Positions 26,847 through 36,337 of a DNA stretch of 64,000 nt are shown here, in pieces; positions within the stretch are counted from its first letter, which is position 1; each line of letters starts with the position of its first letter. The notes beneath the pieces are model-generated. The model saw only the letters and a program-made list of their open reading frames with translations. It searched no databases and was not told where the DNA came from. Source of the stretch: Candidatus Neomarinimicrobium atlanticum (GTDB lineage: Bacteria > Fidelibacterota > Marinisomatia > Marinisomatales > Marinisomataceae); contig AQSA01000006.1 in NCBI GenBank assembly GCA_000402815.1, positions 1 through 64,000 of the forward strand, written 5' to 3'. The position numbers and the translations under genes were made by a program.

Positions 26847-28232
26847 ATGGTAGATAATTTTAAAATTGCTGGTGGTCATAAAGATACAGTCGATTCTGCA
26901 AGCAATGTTTTAAAAGAAGGTGGTAATGCTTTTGATGCAGCAATTGCCGGCGTCTTTGCTTCTATGTCTTGTGAATATTTGTATACTGGTGCTGCAAGTG
27001 GTGGCGCAATGCTAGTAAAAAAGAACGGTTTCTCTGCTGATATAATAGATTTCTTTGTAGAAACGCCACCTATTGATTCTTCGAAAGTAAAAGATTTTAA
27101 AGCCATAAATGCCGATTTTGGCAATACAAAACAAGAATTTAACATTGGTGCTGGATCTGTGGGAATACCTGGAACTCTTCCTGGATTAATTCAGATACAT
27201 AAAGAATATGGATCTTTACCTTTTTCGGTTTTAGTTGAACAAGCTATTGATCTTTCTAAAAAGGGATGTTTAGTATCAAAAAACCAAGAATATTTGTCAG
27301 AAGTATTGTTCCCTATAATATCCTCTTCTAAAGTATTAGAATCTCTGTTTATAAAAGATGGGTCTTTGTTAAAAGAGGGAGATTTATTCTTTAACACAGA
27401 ATTTGCGTCGTTTTTAGATCAATTTCTTTATGAAGATGCAGCAACGTTTTATAAGCATGAAGTTTGTCCTCTTTTTTATAACTCATTTAAAGCGGGTGGT
27501 ATTATTGAACTAAAAAATTTACAAGAGTATACACCTAAAAAAAGGGCGCCTCTTGAATTAAAGTATTGTGGTCATCAAATTTTTATGAATCCACAGCCAT
27601 CAACAGGCGGTACATTAATTAATGTGGGCCTTAAGCAGCTAAGCGGGTTGGATGTCGTTTCTAAACAAGATATAGAGGGTGCTTTACATAAAATCAAAAA
27701 TTTCAAAGATCAGGACATGGTTGGATCTACTACACACCTTAGTGTTATTGATAAAGAAAATAATGTTGCTTCCGTTACAACAACAAATGGGGTGGGCGCT
27801 GGTTTTACGGTTCCGGGAACCGGAATTATGCCCAACAACATGTTGGGTGAAAAACACTTAAATATGAACGGGTTTCATAACTGGAAATCTAGACAAAGAA
27901 TACCAAGTAATATTTGTCCAACACTAATAATTGATAAAAACAATAATCTAACTACGCTAGGTTCTGCTGGGAGCAGTAGAATCATTTCTGCTACCATATC
28001 CGTAATAAGTAATTTGCTTCATAACGAAATGTCACTGAAAAGGTCTATTTCCAAATCAAGAATTCATCTTGAGGGGGATACTTTACACTGCGAACCAAGT
28101 GATAATCACCCAAAATATAAAACAAAAAATGTGGTCGTCTGGGGTGGAAAGAATATGTATTTTGGCGGGGTGAATGCTTGTAGCTCGTTTGAGTCTGTTG
28201 GCGATGAACGTAGAAGCGGAGTATCCGTTTAA
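26847..28232 (+). CDS. Gamma-glutamyltransferase family protein (Ntn hydrolase), short and without signal peptide
   Basis: Homologue of gamma-glutamyltranspeptidase, 461 residues against about 580 in E. coli Ggt. The N-terminal family block is NVLKEGGNAFDAAIAGVFAS and the maturation site is GSTTHLSVIDKENNVASVTT, whose Thr is the expected nucleophile after self-cleavage. A later block GSAGSSRIISATISVISNLL corresponds to the usual GSPGGSRI. The ATG at 26847 gives MVDNFKIAGGHKDTVDSA with no signal peptide, so it is probably cytoplasmic, unlike classical periplasmic Ggt. An upstream extension to 26775 would cross the sdhC start. It may act on gamma-glutamyl compounds with the C26 hydrolase nearby; substrate unknown. 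Confidence 0.83.
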   Translation: MVDNFKIAGGHKDTVDSASNVLKEGGNAFDAAIAGVFASMSCEYLYTGAASGGAMLVKKNGFSADIIDFFVETPPIDSSKVKDFKAINADFGNTKQEFNIGAGSVGIPGTLPGLIQIHKEYGSLPFSVLVEQAIDLSKKGCLVSKNQEYLSEVLFPIISSSKVLESLFIKDGSLLKEGDLFFNTEFASFLDQFLYEDAATFYKHEVCPLFYNSFKAGGIIELKNLQEYTPKKRAPLELKYCGHQIFMNPQPSTGGTLINVGLKQLSGLDVVSKQDIEGALHKIKNFKDQDMVGSTTHLSVIDKENNVASVTTTNGVGAGFTVPGTGIMPNNMLGEKHLNMNGFHNWKSRQRIPSNICPTLIIDKNNNLTTLGSAGSSRIISATISVISNLLHNEMSLKRSISKSRIHLEGDTLHCEPSDNHPKYKTKNVVVWGGKNMYFGGVNACSSFESVGDERRSGVSV

Positions 28233-28236
28233 TAAA

Positions 28237-28551
28237 TTATAACTTTTGGTAGAAAAGCCAAAAAGATCCCAGTATCAGACCCACTCCCTCTCTTTGATAT
28301 TCCAACAACCCTGTCATCGTGCTGTCAGTCTGGTCATAGATAGATGTATCTAAAATCCCAGAAACAATTAAAGCTCCAAAGATAAAAAATATATTTCCGA
28401 CAATTTTTTGAGCACTCAAAGGTAGTTTTTTCTTTGAAGTAAGCGGCATTATTGATATAACTAGGTAAGTAGGAAGCCAAATAAACCAATCGGGGTCATT
28501 AATATTTAATAGCCCAAAAATAAAGAACATTGCTGAACCTAACCAAATCAT
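28237..28551 (-). CDS. Small membrane protein, TMEM220-like
   Basis: A 104-residue protein with three or four hydrophobic segments: MIWLGSAMFFIFGLL, WFIWLPTYLVISIMPL, VGNIFFIFGALIVSGIL and GLILGSFWLFYQ. The NDPDWFIW text after the first helix and the E-x-x-RE-x-x-GL text near the end (EYQREGVGLIL) fit the transmembrane-protein-220 family, whose function is unknown. It overlaps the upstream C26 hydrolase by 4 bases, so the two are probably translationally coupled. It ends 4 bases from the opposing ggt-like stop. Confidence 0.7.
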   Translation of the reverse strand: MIWLGSAMFFIFGLLNINDPDWFIWLPTYLVISIMPLTSKKKLPLSAQKIVGNIFFIFGALIVSGILDTSIYDQTDSTMTGLLEYQREGVGLILGSFWLFYQKL

Positions 28552-29258
28552 GTCTTACTACATAACCAAGAAAATAATTGGGTCATTTCTTTATTATTAA
28601 ACATTATTTCTGGGTGCCACTGTACGCCTATAAAGTTCTTCCTATCTTTAATTTCTATCGCTTCTATTATACCGTCCTGTGCTGTTGCTGTAACAACGAT
28701 ATCTTTTCCCAAAGCATTAATACACTGGTGGTGGCTGCTTTTGACGTCTATACTCTTTTTATTAATAATTTTTGAAAGTATAGAATTTTGATGAGTAATA
28801 GTAATGGGATGAGTACTGGCTTCCCCATTGAAAACCCCATGATCAATATGATTTTTAACTAGTGTTGGAATATCTTCTAAGAGATTTCCTCCGTATATAA
28901 CATTTACATGTTGAACTCCCGCACAAATTGCGAGAATTTTTTTGTCTTGCTTCATTCCCTCTAAAAAAAGCGCCCTATCAAAGCTTTCTCTACTTTCAGA
29001 CATAACGTCTTCATCTAGTAGTTGTGGATTTGTTGATAAATACTTATTTGCTGGAATATCTGGGCCACCCACCATCAAAATTCCGTCTAGGTTTGATACT
29101 AAAGATTCTATTTTATTTAATTTTTCTGTGTGGTTGAGTGTGACTGGGCACGCATCGACATTCCAAACTGCTTGATAGTATGACTGTTTCGTAGCATTCC
29201 AGATAGAGCCCTTTCTCTCAATATCATAAGGATTGATTCCAATTAAAGCTTTTTTCAA
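28548..29258 (-). CDS. Gamma-glutamyl-gamma-aminobutyrate hydrolase family (peptidase C26) protein
   Basis: Class I glutamine-amidotransferase-like hydrolase, 236 residues. The nucleophile elbow is ILAICAGVQHVNVIYGGNL, where most relatives have ICRG; the catalytic His-Glu is VQWHPEIM near the end. ILMVGGPDIPANKY and KSSHHQCINALG match the family's GGxDxxPxxY and SxHHQ motifs. Known members cut the gamma-glutamyl bond in polyamine (PuuD) or folate polyglutamate metabolism; which applies here is not visible. The Arg-to-Ala change next to the catalytic Cys is the one oddity. It overlaps the TMEM220-like gene. Confidence 0.88.
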   Translation of the reverse strand: MKKALIGINPYDIERKGSIWNATKQSYYQAVWNVDACPVTLNHTEKLNKIESLVSNLDGILMVGGPDIPANKYLSTNPQLLDEDVMSESRESFDRALFLEGMKQDKKILAICAGVQHVNVIYGGNLLEDIPTLVKNHIDHGVFNGEASTHPITITHQNSILSKIINKKSIDVKSSHHQCINALGKDIVVTATAQDGIIEAIEIKDRKNFIGVQWHPEIMFNNKEMTQLFSWLCSKT

Positions 29259-29271
29259 AAGAACTCCTCTC

Positions 29272-30426
29272 TTAAAACTTATATTCGTTGAGCTTAGGAA
29301 CTTTATTCATTAATTCTTTTAAAGTGCCTTCATAGTTCTTTTTATTATATCTAGCTTTCCATACTCCGGACGGCTCACCCTCTTTGAAGTTTCCACTTAT
29401 AGTGGGGTTTTCTTGAGGAGCAACGTAGTTCCATACTCCAGTTTTTTTATTATTTTTGTATTGTCCTCTTCCATAAAAACGCGAACCAAAATCAATATCT
29501 GGTCCCTCTGTCCACTCTCCGGTTTTTACATCTTGCTCATATGTGCCGGATGCAATTTTTCTTGATTTCGTAATATTTGACTCTATAATACTATTATCTT
29601 CTTTTTTATAATGCGCCCAAACTCCTTCTTTTTTTCCAAACTGGTATGATCCAGTTTTTTTAAGAGCCAAAGAACCTTCTTTCATTATAAAATATTCTTT
29701 CCAATCACCGGTTTTAATACCCTCTTTATACGCTCCCTTTCCTCGGTTTGGAGAATATGGAGATAGATTGTGAAAAGGCCCGTTTAAAAGTCCATTAAGA
29801 TAATTTTCTTTCCATCCCGTATCTTTTCCGCTTTCGTACCAAATCCATGTATCAATTTTTTTGCCTTCAGAATATTCGCCCTCACTAACTATCACTCCTT
29901 CTGGGTCCCAACTTTTCCATAATCCTGATTTTTTCCAGTTTTCATAGTTTCCAGCTTGTATAAGCGCTCGCGTGTTTGGGTCTCTTTCTTTCCATCTTCC
30001 TGCACCATCTTCAAAGGTGATTTCTCCTCTAGTAATTAGTCGCCCTTCATTATCTTTGCTCCAAGTCGTCCAAGTTCCAACAATTTTTCCATCTTCATAT
30101 TTAATATATTCTAGTCTCTTATTTTTTTCTCTAGGCCCGGGGAATAAATATGTCACCTGCTCACCCTCTGGGACACCCTTAATATATTTAGCCTTTTTTT
30201 GTGTTCCTTTTTGAATATCTACTTCAAACCAATCCCCATCCTTAAGACCTTTTTTATATATCCCTACTAGCTCTCCATATTTATCTAATACATCTCCCGA
30301 AAAAACGCTGTCTGATTCTTTGTTATAAGCAAGACCATCCTCTTTAATAACTATTTGATCTTCATAAATTTCACCCGAACAAGAAATCATGAGTGCTGTG
30401 ATAAATATTATAAATGTTTTTTTCAT
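29272..30426 (-). CDS. MORN-type (YwqK-like) repeat lipoprotein
   Basis: A 384-residue exported protein. It begins with a lipoprotein signal (MKKTFIIFITALMISCSG) with lipobox ending in Cys 16. The rest is a tandem array of about nine units of 30-45 residues, each built on G-x-W or G-x-x-x-W with Lys/Gly turns: LKDGDWFEV, IVGTWTTWSKD, KSGLWKSWDPEG, KTGDWKEYF, KEGVWAHYK, KTGEWTEG, KTGVWNYV, PSGVWKARY. This is the MORN-variant pattern of the YwqK family, seen as toxin immunity proteins and as surface proteins. No toxin gene is adjacent, so I do not assign an immunity role. It is divergent from ppdK. Confidence 0.8.
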   Translation of the reverse strand: MKKTFIIFITALMISCSGEIYEDQIVIKEDGLAYNKESDSVFSGDVLDKYGELVGIYKKGLKDGDWFEVDIQKGTQKKAKYIKGVPEGEQVTYLFPGPREKNKRLEYIKYEDGKIVGTWTTWSKDNEGRLITRGEITFEDGAGRWKERDPNTRALIQAGNYENWKKSGLWKSWDPEGVIVSEGEYSEGKKIDTWIWYESGKDTGWKENYLNGLLNGPFHNLSPYSPNRGKGAYKEGIKTGDWKEYFIMKEGSLALKKTGSYQFGKKEGVWAHYKKEDNSIIESNITKSRKIASGTYEQDVKTGEWTEGPDIDFGSRFYGRGQYKNNKKTGVWNYVAPQENPTISGNFKEGEPSGVWKARYNKKNYEGTLKELMNKVPKLNEYKF

Positions 30427-30499
30427 ACCCTCTCCTTAAATTGATGCGGCTAATATTGGTTAAGCCGTAAAATTTTTAAACAGCATTAATGTATTCATT

Positions 30500-33178
30500 A
30501 TGAACTTTAAACAAAAAATATATTTTTTTTCACAAACGAAAACTGACGGCGATCAATCTATGTCAGAAGTGTTGGGTGGAAAGGGTGCTAACATTGCTGA
30601 AATGTGCAAACTTGGTCTGCCCGTTCCTCCCGGATTTACTCTTGCAACTAGCCTATGTAATGATTTTTTAAAAAATAAAAAACTATCTATGGCTCTTAAA
30701 AAAAATGTAAAAAAATATATTACAAAAACTGAAAAAATAGTCGGTAGCTCATTTGGTGGAGAGAACCCCCTACTTTTATCTGTAAGGTCTGGCGCTCCTG
30801 TATCTATGCCTGGAATGATGGAAACTATTTTAAATATTGGTTTAACCTCTGAAACTCTTCCACATCTTATTTCCCGATCTGGAAACGAAAGATTTGCTTA
30901 TGACAGTTATCGCAGGCTAATTATGATGTATTCTGATGTTGTTATGGAAAAATCTTTACATCTCAACAAAACCAAAAAACCCGTTCGGATTAAAATGGAA
31001 AAACTTCTTTCACAAATGAAGAAAAAGTATAGTCATAAGAGCGATGCAACAGTATCAGCTGATCACTGGAAGGAACTAATATCACAATATCTAGACTTAG
31101 TTAAAAAGGACTTTGGGGTTGCATTTCCAGATGATCCATATGATCAACTATTTGGTGCAATTGGGGCGGTTTTTTCTAGCTGGAATGGTAAAAGAGCAAA
31201 AGAATATAGGGTGTTTGAAAACATACCTACAACAATGGGAACGGCAGTTAGTGTGCAGGCTATGGTTTTTGGAAATTTAGGTAAAAACTGTGGTACGGGA
31301 GTTGCATTTACCAGAAATCCGTCGAATGGAGAAAATGAGTTTTACGGTGAATGGCTTCAAAACGCTCAAGGCGAAGATGTTGTGGCTGGAATTCGCACAC
31401 CGCATCCTATACTAGCTGATTCTGGTTCAAAACTAAGCCTTGAAAAGGTGATGCCAAAAGCATATAAACAGCTTGAACGCGTAAGAAAAAAACTAGAAAA
31501 ACACTTTGATGAAATGCAAGATATTGAATTTACTATCCAGGATGAAAAATTGTGGATGCTTCAAACAAGGACCGCAAAAAGAACAGGAATTGCTGCAATT
31601 AAAATTGCCACAGATATGGTTCGCGAAAAACTGATTGATAAAAAAACAGCACTTTCTCGTATTCAACCAAACCAAATTTACGAAAGCCTTTTAAAAAACA
31701 TAGAGCCAGATTCTTTAGTTGGGGTGTCTGCTGTTGGTAGTGGTTTGCCAGCTGGCCCCGGGGCCTCTTCAGGTGAAATAGTTTTTACAGCAGAAAAAGC
31801 TGAATTTTTAGGTAAAAAAGGGAAAAAAATTATTCTTCTCAGAGAAGAAACCTCACCTGAAGATATTCATGGTATGCACTATTCTGAAGGGATTTTAACT
31901 TCTCGCGGTGGCCTAACTAGCCATGCAGCTCTTGTTGCTAGGGGTTGGGGCAAAAGCTGTGTTGTTGGTTGTCAAACCCTACATATCAACAATAACCAAC
32001 GCTCTGGGTCCATTGGAGATATAAAAATAAAAGAAGGTGACTGGATAACTCTAAATGGGTCCACTGGAGAGATTTTTCTTGGTAAGATGTCTTTATTCCA
32101 AAATCCTATTGACGCATCGGGGCCGCTAACTGAGTTGCTTTCTTGGGCGGATCAAATACGAAAATTAAAGATTAGAACTAATGCAGATACTCCAGAAGAC
32201 TGTGAAAAAGCTTTAAGTTTTGGTGCTGAAGGCATTGGATTGTGCCGTACTGAACATATGTTTTTTGAGGAAACTCGCGTGCATGAGTTTAGAAAAATGA
32301 TTTTGGCTGAGAATAAAAAATCTCGGGTTAAACACCTGACAAAGCTTCTACCTTATCAGACTAAAGACTTTTACAGCATTTTAAAGGTTATGAATGATAA
32401 ACCTGTCACTGTTCGATTATTAGACCCCCCACTACATGAATTTATCAATATTGGTAACAAAGAACTGGAACATCTTGCTTTAGATTTAAAGAAATCTAAA
32501 GCCTCTATTTTATCAAGGATTGATTTCTTAAAGGAGTCAAATCCAATGTTGGGGCATCGTGGTTGTAGGTTGGGCATATCTTACCCCGAAATTACAGAAA
32601 TGCAAGTTGAGGCTTTGTTGGAGGCAGCTTTAAAGCTTAAAAAAGAAGGTGGTAATCCAAATGTAGAGATTATGATCCCTTTGGTTTCACATGTTAACGA
32701 ATTTGTTAATCAGAAGAATATTGTTTTGAGTGTTTTTGATAAACTTTCACAGAAGCGCGGTCTAGATTTGAAATTTAAAATTGGAACTATGATTGAGGTT
32801 CCACGTGCTTGTCTTGTCGCAGAGGAAATAGCAAAACATGCTGATTTTTTTAGTTTTGGTACTAACGATCTTACACAAACAACTTTCGGGTTTAGCAGAG
32901 ATGACACAAGTACTTTTTTTGAATCATATTTTCAAGAAAAGATTTTGCCTGTTGATCCATTTGAACAAATTGATAGGGGTGGTGTAGGTAAATTAATGCG
33001 TATCGCTGTGCAAGATGGAAGAAAAACAAAAAAATCTATCTCTATTGGAATCTGTGGTGAACATGGAGGGGAACCTAACAGTATTAGGTTCTGTAGTGAT
33101 CTTGGTTTAAACTATGTTAGCTGTTCTCCGTTTAGGATACCTATTGCGAGACTAGCTGCAGCACAAGTGGAGTTGTAA
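30500..33178 (+). CDS. ppdK: Pyruvate phosphate dikinase
   Basis: Interconverts pyruvate, ATP and phosphate with PEP, AMP and pyrophosphate. Length 892 is typical. The nucleotide-binding domain has EVLGGKGANIAEMCKLGLPV at the start and SVRSGAPVSMPGMMETILN near 95. The swivelling phospho-His domain reads LTSRGGLTSHAALVARGWGK near residue 470 with the catalytic His. The PEP/pyruvate TIM barrel has GFGAEGIGLCRTEHMF-like text near 575, MLGHRGCRLG, FSFGTNDLTQTTFGFSRDD and the catalytic Cys in GICGEHGG near 850. It produces PPi in the gluconeogenic direction, which hppA could use. It is followed after one base by the next gene. Confidence 0.96.
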   Translation: MNFKQKIYFFSQTKTDGDQSMSEVLGGKGANIAEMCKLGLPVPPGFTLATSLCNDFLKNKKLSMALKKNVKKYITKTEKIVGSSFGGENPLLLSVRSGAPVSMPGMMETILNIGLTSETLPHLISRSGNERFAYDSYRRLIMMYSDVVMEKSLHLNKTKKPVRIKMEKLLSQMKKKYSHKSDATVSADHWKELISQYLDLVKKDFGVAFPDDPYDQLFGAIGAVFSSWNGKRAKEYRVFENIPTTMGTAVSVQAMVFGNLGKNCGTGVAFTRNPSNGENEFYGEWLQNAQGEDVVAGIRTPHPILADSGSKLSLEKVMPKAYKQLERVRKKLEKHFDEMQDIEFTIQDEKLWMLQTRTAKRTGIAAIKIATDMVREKLIDKKTALSRIQPNQIYESLLKNIEPDSLVGVSAVGSGLPAGPGASSGEIVFTAEKAEFLGKKGKKIILLREETSPEDIHGMHYSEGILTSRGGLTSHAALVARGWGKSCVVGCQTLHINNNQRSGSIGDIKIKEGDWITLNGSTGEIFLGKMSLFQNPIDASGPLTELLSWADQIRKLKIRTNADTPEDCEKALSFGAEGIGLCRTEHMFFEETRVHEFRKMILAENKKSRVKHLTKLLPYQTKDFYSILKVMNDKPVTVRLLDPPLHEFINIGNKELEHLALDLKKSKASILSRIDFLKESNPMLGHRGCRLGISYPEITEMQVEALLEAALKLKKEGGNPNVEIMIPLVSHVNEFVNQKNIVLSVFDKLSQKRGLDLKFKIGTMIEVPRACLVAEEIAKHADFFSFGTNDLTQTTFGFSRDDTSTFFESYFQEKILPVDPFEQIDRGGVGKLMRIAVQDGRKTKKSISIGICGEHGGEPNSIRFCSDLGLNYVSCSPFRIPIARLAAAQVEL

Positions 33179-33179
33179 A

Positions 33180-34367
33180 ATGAAAGAAAAATTAGATATT
33201 ATTGTATATGGATCTACGGGGTTTACAGGAAGTCTCTGCGTTAAATACTTGAAAGAAAACTATCCTGATATAAAGTTTGGTATCGGTGGTAGAAACAAAG
33301 ATAAGCTTCAGTCTGTTTGTGATAAACACTCTTTAGAGTGTAATATATTTATAGCTGATGGGGATGACTCAGAAGCTCTAGATAAAATAACTAGTAGCAC
33401 TAGGGTTGTTATTTCTACGGCTGGTCCATTTCACAGATATGGATCTAAGATGGTTGCTTCTTGTGTTAAAAATGGGGCCCACTATGTTGACATTACTGGA
33501 GAAAATTTTTGGGTGAGAGAAATGATTGCTAAGCATCATGAAGAAGCAAAAAGAAAAGGTGTTCGTATAATTTCTGCTTGTGGTTATGACTCTGTACCAT
33601 CTGATCTTGGGGTGTTTTTTGCTGTAAAATCATTTGGTGAACCGGTAAAATCTGTTTTTTCCTATCATACTTGGAAGGGTGAAGCTTCAGGCGGAACCAT
33701 TGAAACGATGTTTGCTGCAAGAGATCTCAAGCTAGACAGATCATCTTTTGGTGCTTTTGCTTTAAATCCAAAAGATTCTGTTACTTCTTCACAAAAAAAA
33801 CGTACCAGCGACAGGGTTGCTGTTGAAAAAAATGATACAATTAATGCATGGACCGGCCCTTTTGTAATGGCTATGGCCAATACCCGCGTTGTAAGAAGGG
33901 GGGCGGCTCTTTTAGCTGAGAATAACAATGGTTATGGTGAAAATTTTGTTTATAAAGAAAGCGCTTATTATTCAAAAAGACGTAGCGCCTATATTACAAC
34001 TTTTATGTTATATCTTATGGGTTTTGTTATTGTTACTCCCCTTAGAAAGTTTGTTAGGCCTTTGTTAAAAAAACCTGGACAGGGCCCCAGTCAGTCTGTC
34101 ATGGATGGTGGGTACTTTAAGTGTAAATTTGTCGTAACCGGAGAAAGTGGTCATCAAAAGATTTATAGTATGAGCGGTAGTGGAGATCCGGGATATAAGG
34201 TAACCTCTAAACTTGTTTGTGAAGGAGCTCTATCTCTATTAGGAGACCACAACAACCTTCCGGGTGGTGCTAATTACGGGGGTATTCTGACTGCATCTTC
34301 CGGATTAGGCAGCGTTTTAATTGATAGACTTGAAAAGGCTGGAATTGCGTTTGAAGAAACCTCTTAA
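33180..34367 (+). CDS. Saccharopine dehydrogenase-like / trans-acting enoyl reductase family protein
   Basis: A 395-residue NAD(P)-binding protein. The N-terminal Rossmann fold reads [20 protein letters not shown], followed by [40 protein letters not shown] and [17 protein letters not shown]. These are the family markers shared by fungal/mycobacterial trans-acting enoyl reductases and saccharopine-reductase-like proteins. A hydrophobic stretch near residue 280 ([20 protein letters not shown]) could touch a membrane, as in the human SCCPDH relatives. It lies one base after ppdK and its stop overlaps the next start (TAATG). Substrate unknown. Confidence 0.85.
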   Translation: MKEKLDIIVYGSTGFTGSLCVKYLKENYPDIKFGIGGRNKDKLQSVCDKHSLECNIFIADGDDSEALDKITSSTRVVISTAGPFHRYGSKMVASCVKNGAHYVDITGENFWVREMIAKHHEEAKRKGVRIISACGYDSVPSDLGVFFAVKSFGEPVKSVFSYHTWKGEASGGTIETMFAARDLKLDRSSFGAFALNPKDSVTSSQKKRTSDRVAVEKNDTINAWTGPFVMAMANTRVVRRGAALLAENNNGYGENFVYKESAYYSKRRSAYITTFMLYLMGFVIVTPLRKFVRPLLKKPGQGPSQSVMDGGYFKCKFVVTGESGHQKIYSMSGSGDPGYKVTSKLVCEGALSLLGDHNNLPGGANYGGILTASSGLGSVLIDRLEKAGIAFEETS

Positions 34368-36001
34368 TGCTTGTGTTTAGTAGAAATATAATTAAAATAA
34401 AAATTTTTGTGTTTTTACTTTTAGGTTTGGGCACACTACAAGCACAAAGCGGCTCTCAATATCAAGAACTTGTGCAACTCTTTGAAGAGTGGCGCGATTT
34501 TGAAACACCCCCAACGCTAAATGGAGCACCTGATTATACCAAAAAAAGATTTAATAAAGATCACAGAGCTTTTAAGTCTTTAACAATACGCTTGAACAAA
34601 ATTAATTTTGATGATTGGAAAGCTGAACAACAAATAGATTGGCACGTAGTTAGGGCAGAAATGAATGGTTATGATTTTAACTATAGAGTTCTTAGACCAT
34701 GGGAAAGAGATCCGGCATTTTATCAAACTATTTGGACCTATAAAAGTGATGTGCCGGCACATGAAGGACCGACCAACCATGCTGTCCTGGAACTTTGGAC
34801 TTATCGTTTTCCAATTACAGAAAAAGAGCAAGCTCGCCTTTCAGCAGAGCTGAGCGTTATCCCCCCACTACTTAAGCAAGCTAGAAAAAATTTAACAGGA
34901 AATGCGCGCGACCTGTGGATAGCAGGAATTAATAATTTTTATCAACAAAAGGTTCATTTAGAAGGATTGATGGAAAAAATACCAAAAAATAACAAGGGTC
35001 TACAAAATAGCCTGGTTGGAGCAATACAGGCAACCGGGTCTTTTATTTCTTGGTTGGAAGATCAGGCTAAATATAAAAGTGGGCCTTCTGGTATTGGAAA
35101 AGATAATTATACCTGGTATCAAAAAAATGTCCACCTAGTTCCTATTAGTTGGGAAGAAGAGGTTGGGTTACTTCAAAGAGAATTAGACCGTGCCTGGTCT
35201 TCGTTGATTCTAGAAGAAAAAAATAATGCCGGTCTTCCTCCGATGGTTGCAGCACAAACATCGGAAGAGTTTGACGCTATGGCAGAAGAGGGCGTTGTTA
35301 GGTTTATGCGCTTCTTAGAAGAAAAAGAAATTATGCCCATTAAACCAAACATGGAGCCTGCTTTAAGAAAACATATGGGTTCATTTGTTCCAGAAGAAAG
35401 TAGAAATTTTTTTACTATAGGAATGCACTATGACCCAGTTCCGCTATACTCACACTTTTATCATTGGTTTGATTTAGCTCAAATGGAAGATGAACCACAT
35501 GAAAGCCCTATTCGTAGAGGGCCGCTTCTATATAACATTTTTGATTCTAAAAGCGAGGGAATTGCAACGGGAGTAGAAGAAATGTTTATGCATGCTGGTC
35601 TTTACGAAGACAATCCTCGCTCAAAAGAAATTATATGGATTATGCTTGCTCAGAGAGCAGCGAGAGGGTTGGGATCTTTATATGCACATGCAAATATGAT
35701 GAATATGGAGGAGGCTGGTGCCGTTCATGTTAAGTGGACTCCAAGGGGGTGGATGGAGCGTGAACCGCACTTATTAAAATTTGAACAACATCTTTATTTA
35801 AGGCAGCCCGGTTATGGAACTTGTTATATAACGGGAAAATATCTTGTAGAAAAAATGATAACCGATAGAGCGAGACAGCTGGAATCTATTGGAGAGGTTT
35901 TTATAATGAAGGATTTTTTTGAGGCCTTCAACAATGCAGGAAATATACCAGCTGAATTAGTTCGCTGGGAAATAACTGGTGAAAAAACTATAGCCAGATA
36001 A
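34367..36001 (+). CDS. Exported DUF885-like protein lacking a clear HExxH zinc motif
   Basis: A 544-residue protein with a Sec-type signal ([17 protein letters not shown]). The C-terminal 170 residues follow the DUF885 plan: [20 protein letters not shown] in place of the family's EGWAxYxE...GLY, a long helical part, then [20 protein letters not shown] and [20 protein letters not shown]. Before that block DUF885 proteins normally have HExxPGH; here the text is [20 protein letters not shown], with no HExxH. So it is either an inactive relative, a differently built metal site, or a different family. It is the third gene of a likely operon with ppdK and the reductase. Confidence 0.65.
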   Translation: MLVFSRNIIKIKIFVFLLLGLGTLQAQSGSQYQELVQLFEEWRDFETPPTLNGAPDYTKKRFNKDHRAFKSLTIRLNKINFDDWKAEQQIDWHVVRAEMNGYDFNYRVLRPWERDPAFYQTIWTYKSDVPAHEGPTNHAVLELWTYRFPITEKEQARLSAELSVIPPLLKQARKNLTGNARDLWIAGINNFYQQKVHLEGLMEKIPKNNKGLQNSLVGAIQATGSFISWLEDQAKYKSGPSGIGKDNYTWYQKNVHLVPISWEEEVGLLQRELDRAWSSLILEEKNNAGLPPMVAAQTSEEFDAMAEEGVVRFMRFLEEKEIMPIKPNMEPALRKHMGSFVPEESRNFFTIGMHYDPVPLYSHFYHWFDLAQMEDEPHESPIRRGPLLYNIFDSKSEGIATGVEEMFMHAGLYEDNPRSKEIIWIMLAQRAARGLGSLYAHANMMNMEEAGAVHVKWTPRGWMEREPHLLKFEQHLYLRQPGYGTCYITGKYLVEKMITDRARQLESIGEVFIMKDFFEAFNNAGNIPAELVRWEITGEKTIAR

Positions 36002-36308
36002 TAGTAATTCCTGGGTTTCTTCTGTTAAAATCTTCGTCGTCGCTTGTTAGAAATCCTGACCTCATATCAACGGCATCTTTATTAAACATGTCATAATCTT
36101 CACCATTAATCACGCCCCTAAATCTTCCTCTTTGTTCTTTTGCCCACCTTCTAACCTCCGAGGCAACCCTTCCACTTCCAAGACCGTGTATTATTTTTAC
36201 AGCTGTAGTTTGTGAGTCAGATTTTGCTGTACTAATTGCCACTTCTAGGTCTGTAATAGCGTCACTGGCATTTTGTCCTGCGTGTCCTATATCTATTTCT
36301 TTTAACAT
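35988..36308 (-). CDS. Smr-domain protein
   Basis: A 106-residue stand-alone Smr domain. The opening [22 protein letters not shown] aligns with the usual 'LDLHGxxxxEAxxxLxxfI', and [20 protein letters not shown] with 'IIHGKGSGxLrxxVxxWL', the diagnostic motif. Smr domains are nucleases or nucleic-acid-binding modules, best known from MutS2 and from ribosome-rescue factors. The first motif here has DIGHAG replacing DLHG, which keeps the His. It overlaps the DUF885-like gene end by 14 bases and is divergent from the aldehyde dehydrogenase by 29 bases. Confidence 0.86.
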   Translation of the reverse strand: MLKEIDIGHAGQNASDAITDLEVAISTAKSDSQTTAVKIIHGLGSGRVASEVRRWAKEQRGRFRGVINGEDYDMFNKDAVDMRSGFLTSDDEDFNRRNPGITIIWL

Positions 36309-36337
36309 ATCTTTAAAATTGTCTATATTTGTTTTCT

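Noticed and set aside
28233..28265. Hairpin CTTTTGG/CCAAAAAG at the ggt-like/TMEM220 junction as a bidirectional terminator
   Set aside because: The pairing needs a bulge, lies within the TMEM220-like coding end and has no clear T run.
30447..30467. Hairpin CGGCT...AGCCG between the MORN lipoprotein and ppdK as a riboswitch or terminator
   Set aside because: Only a 5-base stem with an 11-base loop, no T run and no recognisable aptamer; too weak to call.
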